In this document: one piece after another, positions 34,633-44,069 of the stretch
Position numbering within the stretch: position 1 is the stretch's first letter
Layout of the letters: every line of letters begins with the position of its first letter
Source of the DNA: Novosphingobium resinovorum
Lineage (GTDB): Bacteria; Pseudomonadota; Alphaproteobacteria; Sphingomonadales; Sphingomonadaceae
Assembly: GCF_027922145.1 (NCBI RefSeq)
Contig: NZ_BSFC01000035.1
Coordinates: 1 to 64,000 of the forward strand
Direction of reading: 5' to 3'
DNA length: 64,000 bases
The notes under the pieces: generated by a model
Told to the model about the DNA's origin: nothing
The model's input: the letters and a program-made list of their open reading frames with translations, nothing else
Databases searched by the model: none
Position numbers and translations under genes: made by a program

Positions 34633-34988
34633 ACCGATGATCTCCGTGCTTTTTGCCCCATTCCGAGTCGCACGAGACACATGCACGAGTCGAATGACCG
34701 ATGATCTCGGTGCCGTTAGCGAATCCGGAGCCGTGAAATGACTCTGTCGCGCCATCCGATTCGCATTTCTGTCGTCCTGAGATCGCCGTTTTCCCCCGCT
34801 ACCGATGATCTCGGTGCCCAGCGATGATCTCAGTGCGTAACAGCGATGATCTCGGAGCCGTTTGGACCGATGATCTCGGAGCGCAAACCTATACAAGAAT
34901 CCCTAATCAAAATCCGATTCGCGAATCGGTTCGATTGAAAAGCATGGGAAATTGAGTCGAACCTGCAAAACGCACCGAGATCATCGGT
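34633..34988. other. Replication origin with iterons and 16-bp palindrome
   Basis: Seven copies of a 17-bp iteron close to ACCGATGATCTCGGTGC lie at 34633-34649, 34697-34713, 34801-34817, 34820-34836, 34842-34858, 34866-34882 and, inverted, 34972-34988. Four are packed within 82 bases. An AT-richer stretch (34883-34970) with a perfect palindrome CCGATTCGCGAATCGG (34914-34929) follows, before the inverted copy. The 537-base gap between parA and repA has no gene. Iteron clusters beside a RepA gene are the usual RepA-binding origin; DnaA boxes were not identified with confidence. Confidence 0.8.
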
Positions 34989-35084
34989 GAGGTTGTAGGT
35001 TTGAACCGCTAATTCCTGCCGAAACTGCCAAGCTCCTTGCCAATCCGGGCGAAACCTGTTGTCTAAGCGGCAGATGACAGCCCC

Positions 35085-36413
35085 ATGAGTCGGGCAAAGC
35101 AGGGCGATATGAACTCGGATAGCAGCAAGCCGATTGGACACCAGTATGCCCTCGCCATGATCGATGGCGGCGAGGAACGGGTGCGTTCGCTTGCCCGGGC
35201 CGCAGGGTCGCAATTGACGATGGATGCATTTCTGCGCGTCCATGACGAAGAGCCGGTGCCGGCGTTCCTGCATTCTGCGCTTTGTGCCATGTCGCTGCCG
35301 ACGAAGCGACCCAAGGACGAGACCCAGCCGATCCTGCGCGAAGACGGCAAGTATGCGCTGGCGATCAACCCGCGGCCGGTCCTGCAAACGGTGGATGGCA
35401 AGCCGCTCCTGCGCAGCCTTGGCGTACCTTACGGCGCCTATCCCCGCGTCGCGCTGATCTACCTTTTGTCGCAGGCGGTTTCGAAGCGTTCGCGCGATGT
35501 CTATCTCGGCCGCAACTTTACCGAGTGGATGCGCCGATTAGGGTATCAGACCGTGTCCTATGGGCCGCGCGGTACGGCCAACCGCATGCGTGAGCAGGTC
35601 GACAGGCTTCTCGCCTGCGAATGGCAGATTCGCTGGGATGGCACCGAGGCCGACGACAATGCCTTCGCCGTGCGCGACGTCAAGATTTCCAACGAATATG
35701 CGGGTTCGCTCGAGAAGAACGGTGCCTTCGCCCGTGAGATCCGGATGTCGGAAGGCTTCTATGCGCACCTCATCGACCATGCGGTGCCGCTCAACGAAGT
35801 GGCGATCCGCGAGCTGAAGGGCACGCCTACCGCCCTCGACCTCTATACTTATCTGGCCTATCGTCTGCCGCGCATCGCCGCCGACAAGGGGCAGACGATT
35901 TCCTGGGATCAGCTGGCGCGCCACCTAGGCAACGATGCGGACAGCAAGCGTTTCCGGCAGACCGTGCGCGAGACGATGCAACTGGTTTCGGCCGTCTATC
36001 CCAACGCCAACATCGACATGACCGGCCGCAAGGTCGTGCTCTATCCTTCGCCCGCGCCGCTGGAACGCAAGCTGGTGGGGCCTCATCTGCGGCTGCTGGG
36101 TGCGCCAGCGGCAAAAGAGGCACCGAGATCATCGGTCATGCCGAAGGCCAAGACCCGCAAGGAGGAGGCCGCCAACGAGGGACCCCTGCTCGAATTCCCG
36201 AACGGCAGCATGAGCTTCGGCACGCGCGAGGCGGCATACCGCAAGATCGGCCTCGACAAGGGACACCCCTGGTCGGTGGACCAGATGGCCGACGCCTTCC
36301 GCGCCGGGTTCCCCGGAATTTCGCGCAAGCGCAGCGAAACCGAGTGGCTGCGCGTATGGGATGCTTTCGTTATCAGCTATGCCAAGCGCAGGGGAGCAGC
36401 CGAGGGCGAGTGA
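35085..36413 (+). CDS. repA: Plasmid replication initiator RepA (RPA type)
   Basis: A 442-residue replication initiator. The region AGSQLTMDAFLRVHDEEPVP through RSLGVPYGAYPRVALIYLL and SRDVYLGRNFTEWMRRLG (near 40-165) matches the RepA/RPA initiator family of alphaproteobacterial plasmids. A second winged-helix part continues to about 335 (ALDLYTYLAYRLPRI near 248-262). It would bind the iterons upstream and open the origin. The start may instead be the ATG at 35109, which has AGGG just upstream. An inverted iteron lies within its coding sequence (36120-36136) and a degraded one overlaps its end (36413-36429), which may serve copy-number control. With parA/parB this marks the window as part of a large plasmid. 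Confidence 0.9.
   Translation: MSRAKQGDMNSDSSKPIGHQYALAMIDGGEERVRSLARAAGSQLTMDAFLRVHDEEPVPAFLHSALCAMSLPTKRPKDETQPILREDGKYALAINPRPVLQTVDGKPLLRSLGVPYGAYPRVALIYLLSQAVSKRSRDVYLGRNFTEWMRRLGYQTVSYGPRGTANRMREQVDRLLACEWQIRWDGTEADDNAFAVRDVKISNEYAGSLEKNGAFAREIRMSEGFYAHLIDHAVPLNEVAIRELKGTPTALDLYTYLAYRLPRIAADKGQTISWDQLARHLGNDADSKRFRQTVRETMQLVSAVYPNANIDMTGRKVVLYPSPAPLERKLVGPHLRLLGAPAAKEAPRSSVMPKAKTRKEEAANEGPLLEFPNGSMSFGTREAAYRKIGLDKGHPWSVDQMADAFRAGFPGISRKRSETEWLRVWDAFVISYAKRRGAAEGE
36120..36136 (-). repeat. Inverted iteron inside repA
   Basis: A full inverted match to the origin iteron (GCACCGAGATCATCGGT) lies within the repA coding region, about 1.15 kb from the origin cluster. It may allow RepA-mediated pairing of origins or repression of repA. 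Confidence 0.65.
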
Positions 36414-36429
36414 CCGATGATGTCCGAGC
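36413..36429 (+). repeat. Degenerate iteron at the repA stop
   Basis: ACCGATGATGTCCGAGC matches the iteron at the first nine positions and partly at the rest. It starts at the last base of the repA stop codon, in the 43-base junction with the convergent LysR gene. Confidence 0.45.
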
Positions 36430-36456
36430 CGTTTGACGGTCAGGGCTGCGCTATGG

Positions 36457-37347
36457 TCAATCGCCGACCGGTTCTATGAGGCTGCGGAAATTGCGCGTCG
36501 TCGGTGAGGCGTCGCGCAGATGGAACAGCACGAGCTGGCTGGAAAACGGCATGTCGATGGGCCGGAACGTCAGCGTGTCGACATTCAGGCGGGCCAGCGA
36601 CCGGGACAAGATCGTTATGCCGAGCCCTGCGGCGGTCAGCCCGACGAGGGTTCCGAAACTGTCGGCTTCCAGCGCGACGGTCGGACGGAAGCCAAGTTCC
36701 TCGCAATGGGTGCTCAGCATCTCATTGAAACCCGCGCCGTTCATCGAGCCAAAGAGGATGAGCTGCTCGCCCTCGATGTCGGCAAGCGACAAAGGCCGAT
36801 CGTGCTCCGCAAGGCGGTGATCGCGCCGCATCGCCACCATCATGCCTTCGCACTGGAGCGGAAGGACCTGCATCTGCGGCAGCAGCGCCAGCGGTGAGAA
36901 GGCGCGCAAGATACCGATGTCGAGGGTGCCGCGCTCGACGCGGCTGATCTGTTCCTCGCGCGGGAGCTCGCTCAGTTCGACATGCACTTCCGGGAACTGC
37001 GCCCGAAACCGCGCGAGCGCGTCGACGACATAAGGCGTGAACGGCACCGAAGGCGAGAAGCCCAGACTCAGGCGGCCGACTTCTCCCGAATCCGCCAGCT
37101 TGGCGATGCGGGCGGCACGGTCGGCTTGTGCCAGCGTCTCGCGCGCCTGGGGCAGGAACTGCAGCCCGGCGCGCGTCAGTTTTACGCTTCTGCTCGTACG
37201 GTCGAACAGGCGCACGTCGAGTTCCTCCTCCAGCGCACGAATCTGCTGGCTGAGGGGAGGCTGCGATATGCCCAGACGCTGCGCGGCTGCCCCGAAGTGG
37301 AGTTCTTCGGCCACGCAGACGAAGTAGCGCAAGTGCCTAAGCTCCAA
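36457..37347 (-). CDS. LysR-family transcriptional regulator
   Basis: A 296-residue LysR regulator of the BenM/CatM/AlsR-like branch: MELRHLRYFVCVAEELHFGA, then LGISQPPLSQQIRALEEELD as recognition helix, and a C-terminal effector domain. It is divergent from the RND efflux operon across 307 bases and is probably its regulator. A candidate LysR-type site (ATAT-rich inverted segment, ATATTGATCGTGCCTCCATA) lies just upstream of its start at about 37376-37400. Confidence 0.9.
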   Translation of the reverse strand: MELRHLRYFVCVAEELHFGAAAQRLGISQPPLSQQIRALEEELDVRLFDRTSRSVKLTRAGLQFLPQARETLAQADRAARIAKLADSGEVGRLSLGFSPSVPFTPYVVDALARFRAQFPEVHVELSELPREEQISRVERGTLDIGILRAFSPLALLPQMQVLPLQCEGMMVAMRRDHRLAEHDRPLSLADIEGEQLILFGSMNGAGFNEMLSTHCEELGFRPTVALEADSFGTLVGLTAAGLGITILSRSLARLNVDTLTFRPIDMPFSSQLVLFHLRDASPTTRNFRSLIEPVGD

Positions 37348-37654
37348 AGGTCACGCTCCGATTGAGAGGTTTTCGATATTGATCGTGCCTCCATATATAT
37401 TGGACAGAAAAGATCCAAGCGCGCATCGGCGGTTTCGTGAGGGGTTCCTCTCACGATGCGGCCGGACAACACCGCTCCCGAACAACAAGGCGGGTGACCG
37501 ATCCGTTTCCTGACGCCGGAGCCACCGGCCGGGCCTTCGTCCTGCGCTTCAGTCGCGGCGGGGCAGGGCGGTGCGACCGGCTTGCGACGAGGATGGCGGT
37601 GAAGGGGCCGTGAGGCGCGGATCGACCGTGCCTTCGCGGCACATGGAGAAGTCG
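37348..37654. other. Divergent promoter region between lysR and RND efflux genes
   Basis: This 307-base gap has no convincing gene. It holds AT-rich sequence with CATATATATTGG near the regulator side. The more GC-rich half next to the permease could extend the permease frame to 37571, but I see no start signal there, whereas GGAG lies six bases before the ATG at 37655. Confidence 0.5.
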
Positions 37655-40600
37655 ATGATCGGTATCGTCAAAGTTGCCCTGAACCGCCCGCTGACGTTCA
37701 TCGTCATGGCCATCCTGATTGCCGTCGGCGGTATCCTCGCGGCGTTCAGAACGCCGGTCGACATCTTTCCCGAGATCAAGGTTCCGGTGATCGCGGTCGC
37801 CTGGCAATATGCGGGCCTGCCGCCGCAGGACGTCGGCGATCGCATGATCACGCCTTACGAGCGCGTGCTGACCACCACCGTCAACGACATCGAACACGTC
37901 GAGAGCCAGTCCTACCAGGGCATCGGCATCGTCAAGATCTACTTCCAGCCGGGCGTCGATATCCGCACCGCGACGGCGCAGGTCACCTCGATCTCGCAGA
38001 CGATCCTCAAGCAGCTTCCGCCGGGTGCGACGCCGCCGCTGATCCTCAACTATTCCGCTTCCACCGTGCCGATCCTGCAGCTTGCGCTATCGGGCAAGGG
38101 GCTGACCGAGCAGCAGCTTTTCGATCTGGGCCAGAACCAGATTCGTCCGCGCCTCGTCACCGTGCCCGGCCTTGCCATGCCGTTCCCGTCCGGCGGCAAG
38201 CAGCGTCAGGTCCAGATCGACCTCGATCCGCAAGCGCTGCAGGCGCGCGGGCTTTCAGCGCAGGACGTCGGCAACGCCATTGCCGCACAGAACCAGATCA
38301 ACCCGGCTGGTTTCGTGAAGATCGGTGCGACCCAGTACAGCGTGCGCCTCAACAACTCGCCGAGCACGATCGACGCGCTCAACGACATCCCGGTCAAGGT
38401 CGTCAACGGCGCCACCATCTATATGCGTGACGTCGCCTACGTGCGCGATGGCAGCGCGCAGCAGCAGAACATCGTGCATGTCGATGGCAGCCGCTCGGCG
38501 CTGCTGACCGTGCTCAAGAACGGCGCAGCCTCGACGCTGGCCATCGTCAACGGGGTGAAGGAGGCCATGCCTTCCATCCAGCAGACGCTGCCCGACACGC
38601 TCAAGGTCCTGATCGTGGGCGACCAGTCGCTGTTCGTGAAGGCGGCGGTCAGTGGCGTCATCCACGAAGGTGCGATCGCCGCCGCGCTGACCTCGCTGAT
38701 GATCCTCCTGTTCCTCGGCTCCTGGCGCTCGACGGTGATCATCGCACTGTCGATCCCGCTGGCGGTGCTGGCTGCCGTCATGGCGCTGGCGATCTTCGGG
38801 CAGACGCTCAACGTGATGACGCTGGGCGGCCTTGCGCTCGCGGTCGGCATCCTCGTCGATGACGCGACGGTGACGATCGAGAACATCAACTGGCACCTCG
38901 AGCAGGGCAAGGGCGTCGTGGAATCCATCCTCGACGGCGCGGCGCAGATCGTGACGCCGGCGTTCGTCTCGCTGCTGTGCATCTGCATCGTCTTCGTGCC
39001 GATGTTCTTCCTGCCGGGCGTCGCGGGCTATCTTTTCGTGCCGATGGCGCTGTCGGTGGTCTTCGCGATGATCGCCTCGTTCATCCTGTCGCGCACGCTG
39101 GTGCCGACCATGGCGATGTACCTGCTCAAGCCGCATGCCCCGCACGGCGAGAACCATCACAACGCCGGAGAGCCAGGCTCGCGCAACGTGTTCGTCCGCT
39201 TCCAGCGCGGCTTCGAGGCGCGGTTCGAAAAGGTGAGGGCGGTCTACATCAGCCTGCTGCGCCGGGCGTTGGGATCCAGCAAGGGCTTCATGATCGGCTT
39301 CCTTGCGATCGTGCTCGTCTCGTTCGGACTGATGCCATTCCTGGGCAGCAACTTCTTCCCGGCGGTCGATTCCGGGCAGATCGCCATGCACGTGCGGTTG
39401 CCCGCAGGCACCCGCATCGAGACTTCGGCCTCGCGGTTCGAGGCGATTACCAGCGAGATCCGCCGGATCATTCCGGCAGAACAGCTTGGCACTGTCACCG
39501 ACAACATCGGCCTGCCGGTCAGCCCGCTCAATACCATCTATTCGAACAGCGGAACGATCGGTCCGCAGGATGGCGACGTTCTGGTCACTCTCAAGGAAGG
39601 CCACCAGCCGACCGAGCAATTCGTCGATCGTCTGCGTGTGGAAATGCCGCGCCGCTTCCCCGGCGCCACGTTCGCCTTCCTGCCCGCCGACATAACCAGC
39701 CAGATCCTCAACTTCGGTTCGCCTTCGCCGATCGACATCCAGATCGCGGGCAAGGACCAGGACGCCGCGCGTATCTACGCGCACAAGCTGATGACCAGAC
39801 TTTCGCGCATTCCCGGGATCGCCGACATGCGGCTGCAGCAGCCCGCGCGCTCGCCGCAGCTTGACGTGGAGGTCGATCGGGCACGCATCGGTCAGTACGG
39901 ACTGAGCGAAAGGGACGTGACGACCAGCCTTGCCAGTTCGCTGGCCGGCACGGCGCAGACCGCTCCTCTGTTCTTCGTGAACCCGGAAAACGGCGTGTCC
40001 TATCCGGTCGTGGCGCAGGCGCCGGAGTATCAGGTCGGTTCGATGAACGCGCTGTCGGACATCCCGGTCTCGGGCACTGCCGGAACGCCCACGCAGCCGC
40101 TCGGCGCGCTGGCCTCGCTTACCCGGTCGAGCACGACCTCGGTGGTCTCGCACTATAACATCCAGCCCGTGATCGACATCTATGCGACCACGCAGGGCCG
40201 TGATCTCGGCAATGTCGCGGCCGCCGTACAGTCGGCGATCAGTTCGCTCGAGAAGGAACAGCCCAAGGGCACGACCGTCACGATCCGCGGCCAGTACCAG
40301 ACCATGAACACCGCTTTCTCCGGCCTTGGCTTCGGCTTGCTGGGGGCGATCTTCCTGATCTACCTGCTGATCGTCGTGAACTTCCAGAGCTGGGTCGATC
40401 CCTTCGTCATCATCACCGCGCTGCCCGCCGCGCTTGCCGGGATCGTATGGATGCTCTTCGCCACGGGGACCACGCTTTCGGTGCCTGCCCTTACCGGCGC
40501 GATCATGTGCATGGGCGTGGCGACCGCGAACTCGATCCTCGTCGTCAGCTTCGCGCGCGAAAAACTCGCCGAACTGGGCGATGCCACCAAGGCGGCGATC

Positions 40601-40858
40601 GAGGCGGGCCTCGTGCGCTTCCGCCCGGTGCTGATGACCGCGCTTGCGATGATCATCGGCATGGCGCCGATGGCGCTCGGGCTGGGCGAGGGCGGTGAGC
40701 AGAACGCCCCGCTCGGCCGCGCGGTGATCGGCGGCCTGATCTGCGCTACGATCGCAACCCTATTCTTCGTCCCTACCGTGTTCAGCTTCGTCCACCGCCG
40801 CCGCACCCATGGCGACGAGCAGACCCGTTCGATGGAAATGCAGCCCAGCCATGCTTGA
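37655..40858 (+). CDS. RND efflux transporter permease
   Basis: A 1067-residue resistance-nodulation-division permease of the AcrB/MdtB-like hydrophobic-amphiphilic type. TM1 is ALNRPLTFIVMAILIAVGG, followed by the first periplasmic porter loop (PEIKVPVIAVAWQYAGLPPQ). The proton-relay Asp pair sits in GILVDDATVTIEN of TM4 (near 400), with 12 membrane segments and two large periplasmic loops in total. It pumps drugs, solvents or metabolites outward using the proton gradient. The start at 37655 has GGAG six bases upstream; an ATG at 37643 is also possible. Its stop overlaps the adaptor gene start by eight bases. The gene order, permease then adaptor then outer-membrane factor, is less usual than adaptor first. 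Confidence 0.93.
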   Translation: MIGIVKVALNRPLTFIVMAILIAVGGILAAFRTPVDIFPEIKVPVIAVAWQYAGLPPQDVGDRMITPYERVLTTTVNDIEHVESQSYQGIGIVKIYFQPGVDIRTATAQVTSISQTILKQLPPGATPPLILNYSASTVPILQLALSGKGLTEQQLFDLGQNQIRPRLVTVPGLAMPFPSGGKQRQVQIDLDPQALQARGLSAQDVGNAIAAQNQINPAGFVKIGATQYSVRLNNSPSTIDALNDIPVKVVNGATIYMRDVAYVRDGSAQQQNIVHVDGSRSALLTVLKNGAASTLAIVNGVKEAMPSIQQTLPDTLKVLIVGDQSLFVKAAVSGVIHEGAIAAALTSLMILLFLGSWRSTVIIALSIPLAVLAAVMALAIFGQTLNVMTLGGLALAVGILVDDATVTIENINWHLEQGKGVVESILDGAAQIVTPAFVSLLCICIVFVPMFFLPGVAGYLFVPMALSVVFAMIASFILSRTLVPTMAMYLLKPHAPHGENHHNAGEPGSRNVFVRFQRGFEARFEKVRAVYISLLRRALGSSKGFMIGFLAIVLVSFGLMPFLGSNFFPAVDSGQIAMHVRLPAGTRIETSASRFEAITSEIRRIIPAEQLGTVTDNIGLPVSPLNTIYSNSGTIGPQDGDVLVTLKEGHQPTEQFVDRLRVEMPRRFPGATFAFLPADITSQILNFGSPSPIDIQIAGKDQDAARIYAHKLMTRLSRIPGIADMRLQQPARSPQLDVEVDRARIGQYGLSERDVTTSLASSLAGTAQTAPLFFVNPENGVSYPVVAQAPEYQVGSMNALSDIPVSGTAGTPTQPLGALASLTRSSTTSVVSHYNIQPVIDIYATTQGRDLGNVAAAVQSAISSLEKEQPKGTTVTIRGQYQTMNTAFSGLGFGLLGAIFLIYLLIVVNFQSWVDPFVIITALPAALAGIVWMLFATGTTLSVPALTGAIMCMGVATANSILVVSFAREKLAELGDATKAAIEAGLVRFRPVLMTALAMIIGMAPMALGLGEGGEQNAPLGRAVIGGLICATIATLFFVPTVFSFVHRRRTHGDEQTRSMEMQPSHA

Positions 40859-42044
40859 ACCCGAGATCACTGAAAACAACAGCCTCTCCAGCGGCACGCT
40901 GAAGAAGGTCGGCATCGGCGCCGCCGTCGTCGCGCTGGCCGTCGTCGCCTTCGGCGTCGCGAGCCGGATCAGCGCCACCAACGACCTCGAGGCGGTGGCC
41001 GCCGACGCTGCGGTTCCCACCGTCACCGTCGTCTCGCCCGCCACGGCCGAGGGCGGCGACGGGCTCGTCCTGCCAGGAACCATCCAGGCCTACAACAGCG
41101 CCGCGATCAACGCGCGGACCAACGGCTACGTCCGCCGCTGGCTGGCCGACATCGGTGATCACGTGAATGCCGGGCAGACGCTCGCCATCCTCGACGCGCC
41201 CGAGATCGACCAGCAGCTGGCACAGGCCAAGGCGGACTACCAGACCGCGCTCGCCAACCAGCGCCTTGCCGCGACGACATCGAAGCGCTGGCAGTCGATG
41301 CTGGCGCAGGACGCCGTCTCGCAGCAGGAAGCGGACGAGAAGGCGGGCGACCTCGCGGCCAAGACCGCGCTGGCTAACGCTGCGCTGGCCAGCGTGCGCG
41401 AACTGAACGCCAAGCACGGCTTCACGCAGCTTTCCGCGCCGTTCAGTGGTGTCGTGACCAGTCGCTCGGCCCAGATCGGCGCGCTGGTCGTGTCGGGTAA
41501 CGCGGCATCGCAGCCCCTCTTCACCGTCTCCGACGTGCACCGCATGCGCATCTACGTGCGCGTGCCGCAGGTCTATTCCTCCCAGATCCATGCCGGGATG
41601 AAGGCCAGCCTCAACCTGCCCGAATTCGCAGGCCGCGATTTCGAGGCGTCGCTGACCCGTTCGGCGGGCTCGGTCGATGCCCAGTCGGGCGCGATGCTGG
41701 TCGAACTGCAGGCGGACAATTCCGACGGCGCGCTCAAGCCCGGTGCCTTCGCCCATGTGCGCTTCGCCATCGACGGCGTCGGCGGCGGCCTGCGCCTTCC
41801 CGGCAGCGCGATCATGGCTGCGGAGGACGGCCCGAGCGTCGCGATCGTCGGCAAGGACGGGACGGTCACACTGCGCCGCGTCACCATCGCCCGTGACGAG
41901 GGCAAGACCGTACTGGTCTCGGTGGGCCTGAAGACCGGCGACAAGGTCATAGACTCCCCGCCGGATGCGATCCGCACCGGCGACCACGTGCGCATTGCCG
42001 TGCCGGACAGCAAGGACGTCAAGGGGACCGGCGGCAATGGTTGA
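40851..42044 (+). CDS. RND efflux periplasmic adaptor (membrane fusion protein)
   Basis: A 397-residue adaptor. One N-terminal anchor (KKVGIGAAVVALAVVAFGVA, near 18-37) is followed by the barrel-sandwich half VLPGTIQAYNSAAINARTNG, then GDHVNAGQTLAILDAPEIDQ, an alpha-hairpin rich in Ala and Gln (near 125-185), and FTQLSAPFSGVVTSR closing the lipoyl part. It links the permease to the outer-membrane factor. ATG at 40851 overlaps the permease stop, and its own stop overlaps the next start, so the three are coupled. Confidence 0.92.
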   Translation: MLEPEITENNSLSSGTLKKVGIGAAVVALAVVAFGVASRISATNDLEAVAADAAVPTVTVVSPATAEGGDGLVLPGTIQAYNSAAINARTNGYVRRWLADIGDHVNAGQTLAILDAPEIDQQLAQAKADYQTALANQRLAATTSKRWQSMLAQDAVSQQEADEKAGDLAAKTALANAALASVRELNAKHGFTQLSAPFSGVVTSRSAQIGALVVSGNAASQPLFTVSDVHRMRIYVRVPQVYSSQIHAGMKASLNLPEFAGRDFEASLTRSAGSVDAQSGAMLVELQADNSDGALKPGAFAHVRFAIDGVGGGLRLPGSAIMAAEDGPSVAIVGKDGTVTLRRVTIARDEGKTVLVSVGLKTGDKVIDSPPDAIRTGDHVRIAVPDSKDVKGTGGNG

Positions 42045-43491
42045 CGCCATGGCGGACAAGGGCAGGGCCGTGCTCGCCCGAGCGCTGGCATTGCCGATCG
42101 CTCTTGCGCTGGGTGCCTGCTCGATGGCGCCGGACTATCAGCCACCCCAGACCGCTGCGCCTGCGCAGTTCAAGGAAGTTGCCGGCTGGACCGCCGCCGC
42201 CCCGCGCGATGGCGAGGGCAGGGGGCCTTGGTGGGAGGTCTATGCCGATCCGATGCTTACCGATCTGGAGGCGCGGGCAGCAAAAGCGAGTCCGTCGCTT
42301 GCCGCGGCGCTTGCACGCTACGACGCGGCACGCGCCGCAGCGCGGGTGGAGCAGTCGGATCTCTACCCGCAAGCGGGCGTGAGCGGGCAGGCTTCGCGCG
42401 AACGGCTCTCGGAAAATCGTCCGCTGAGCACCGGCACCACACGCAAGTACAACGACTATACCGTCGGCGGCTCGATCGACTACGAGCTGGACCTCTGGGG
42501 GCGCATCCGCAACCAGGTGAAGGCGGCGACGGCGGAATCGGATGCGAGCCGCGCGGATCTCGCCTCCGCGCAGCTGAGCCTGCAGGCGGCGGTGGCCGAT
42601 GCCTATTTCCGGCTGCGGGGCCTCGACGCGCAGGCGCAAGTGCTCGACCAGTCGGTCGAGGCTTTCGCGCGGGCCTACGACCTGACCGATAAGCGGCACA
42701 CCGGCGGCGTCGCCTCCGGGATCGACGTCAATCGCGCCCGCACCGTCCTCGGCAATGCCCGCGCACAAGTGGCGACGATCGCCAACCAGCGCGCCGCCAC
42801 CGAGCATGAGATTGCGGCCCTCGTCGGCGAAGTGGCTTCCGGTTTCAGCCTGCCGGTGGCTGCGGCCGACCTCGCGCCGCCCGCGCCGCCCGCCGCGACG
42901 CCGTCCGATCTGCTGCAGCGTCGCCCCGACATCGCCGCCGCAGAGCGGCGGGTCTTCGCAGCCAACGCCCGCATCGGCGTGGCCAAGGCGGCGTTCTTCC
43001 CTTCGCTGACGCTGGGCGCGGCGGGCGGATGGGAGACCACCAACGGTCAGTTGCTGACGACGCCGAACACGTTCTGGTCGCTCGGCCCGCTCACCAGCCT
43101 GTTGACGATCTTCGACGGCGGCCGCCGGTCGGCACAAGTGAAGATCTCGCGCGCGGACTACGAGGAGACGGCGGCGGACTACCGGGAAACCGTGCTCACC
43201 GCGTTCCGGCAGGTTGAGGACGCCATTGCCGCGATGCATCACCTCTCTTCCGCCGCCGTGGCGCAGAAGGAGGCGGCCGATGCCGCGCAGCGCACGCGGG
43301 ACATTGCAATGTCCCGCTACCGCGACGGTGCGGCGGGCTATCTTGACGTGGTGACCGCACAGACCGATGCGCTCGATGCGCAGCGCGCGTACATCTCGGT
43401 GCAGACGCAGCGGATGCAGGCGAGCGTGGCCTTCGTGAAGGCTCTCGGGGGCGGTCTAACGGCACCTGCGGATGCTACGGCGGGGCATTAA
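42037..43491 (+). CDS. RND efflux outer-membrane factor (NodT/OprM family lipoprotein)
   Basis: A 484-residue TolC-type outer-membrane factor with a lipoprotein signal (ALPIALALGACSMAPDY; lipobox LGAC). The two repeats of the family are visible, with ARYDAARAAARVEQSDLYPQ in the first and RRPDIAAAERRVFAANARIG then AAFFPSLTLGA in the second. The start is ATG at 42037, overlapping the adaptor stop; ATG 42049 is an alternative giving a shorter n-region. Its stop overlaps the end of the convergent gene at 43488 by four bases. Confidence 0.92.
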   Translation: MVDAMADKGRAVLARALALPIALALGACSMAPDYQPPQTAAPAQFKEVAGWTAAAPRDGEGRGPWWEVYADPMLTDLEARAAKASPSLAAALARYDAARAAARVEQSDLYPQAGVSGQASRERLSENRPLSTGTTRKYNDYTVGGSIDYELDLWGRIRNQVKAATAESDASRADLASAQLSLQAAVADAYFRLRGLDAQAQVLDQSVEAFARAYDLTDKRHTGGVASGIDVNRARTVLGNARAQVATIANQRAATEHEIAALVGEVASGFSLPVAAADLAPPAPPAATPSDLLQRRPDIAAAERRVFAANARIGVAKAAFFPSLTLGAAGGWETTNGQLLTTPNTFWSLGPLTSLLTIFDGGRRSAQVKISRADYEETAADYRETVLTAFRQVEDAIAAMHHLSSAAVAQKEAADAAQRTRDIAMSRYRDGAAGYLDVVTAQTDALDAQRAYISVQTQRMQASVAFVKALGGGLTAPADATAGH

Positions 43492-44069
43492 TTGAGCCTT
43501 AGTTCGCCCTGGAGTGCTTCGCTCCGGGGCGACTGTGGCGCCGGACCCGATCGCCCCATCAGACACCGCGCTCCGCCGACCAGCGTATAGACCGCGTGGC
43601 GCCCCGCTCCGCGGTTCTGGTGATCGACGCGAAAGCCCTGGTAGTGGCGCCGGATCAGCCCGGCATGCACCAGTTCAGAAACCGCGCGGCTGAGGTTGGT
43701 CTTGCCCGACTTGCGGATACGTTCGTGCACCTCGGCGGCGATCACCGCTTCGGCCGCCTGCGGTTCCGCCGGGGCCTTGCCGGAGGCGAGCAGCTCAAGG
43801 CGCACTTTCTCCGCCAGCATCAGCCGCTTCGGGTCGCGTGCGCCCATCGGGGCGAGCGCGTCGCAGAGCCAGTCGCGCAGCAGGGTGCTGCGGCCTGCGC
43901 GCAGGATGAAGGGCCCCGCGCTGCCGTCGGGCCGCGCGATTTCGGCGATGAGGCTCAGAACCATGAAGGCATAGCGCGGCCGCGAACTTGTCTGTGCCAC
44001 GCGGTCGAGGAGATCCGCCATGTCGCTGGTCTGCCCGCGATGCGGGGAGAGAGGCGTGTAATGGAACAT
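43488..44069 (-). CDS. Hypothetical protein with winged-helix-like C-terminal half
   Basis: A 193-residue protein. Its central and C-terminal part, KTNLSRAVSELVHAGLIRRH (near 125-145) followed by YQGFRVDHQNRGAGRHAVYT, looks like a winged helix with a basic wing, so DNA binding is plausible. No family is recognised. Start at 44069 or, in frame, 44021 (MADLLDRV). It converges on the RND operon with a four-base overlap. A perfect palindrome with AAAGTGTCA arms lies 75-101 bases upstream of its start and could be its own operator. Confidence 0.6.
   Translation of the reverse strand: MFHYTPLSPHRGQTSDMADLLDRVAQTSSRPRYAFMVLSLIAEIARPDGSAGPFILRAGRSTLLRDWLCDALAPMGARDPKRLMLAEKVRLELLASGKAPAEPQAAEAVIAAEVHERIRKSGKTNLSRAVSELVHAGLIRRHYQGFRVDHQNRGAGRHAVYTLVGGARCLMGRSGPAPQSPRSEALQGELRLN

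Noticed and set aside
34633..34988. CRISPR array
   Set aside because: The repeats are 17 bp, irregularly spaced, in both orientations and beside repA and parA. They are iterons, not CRISPR repeats.
38255..40153. 632-codon minus-strand open frame
   Set aside because: It is antisense to the RND permease, with a low-complexity Arg/His/Asp-rich product.
43505..43531. Terminator hairpin at the end of the RND operon
   Set aside because: A 10-bp stem exists, but it lies within the C-terminal codons of the convergent gene and has no T run on either side.
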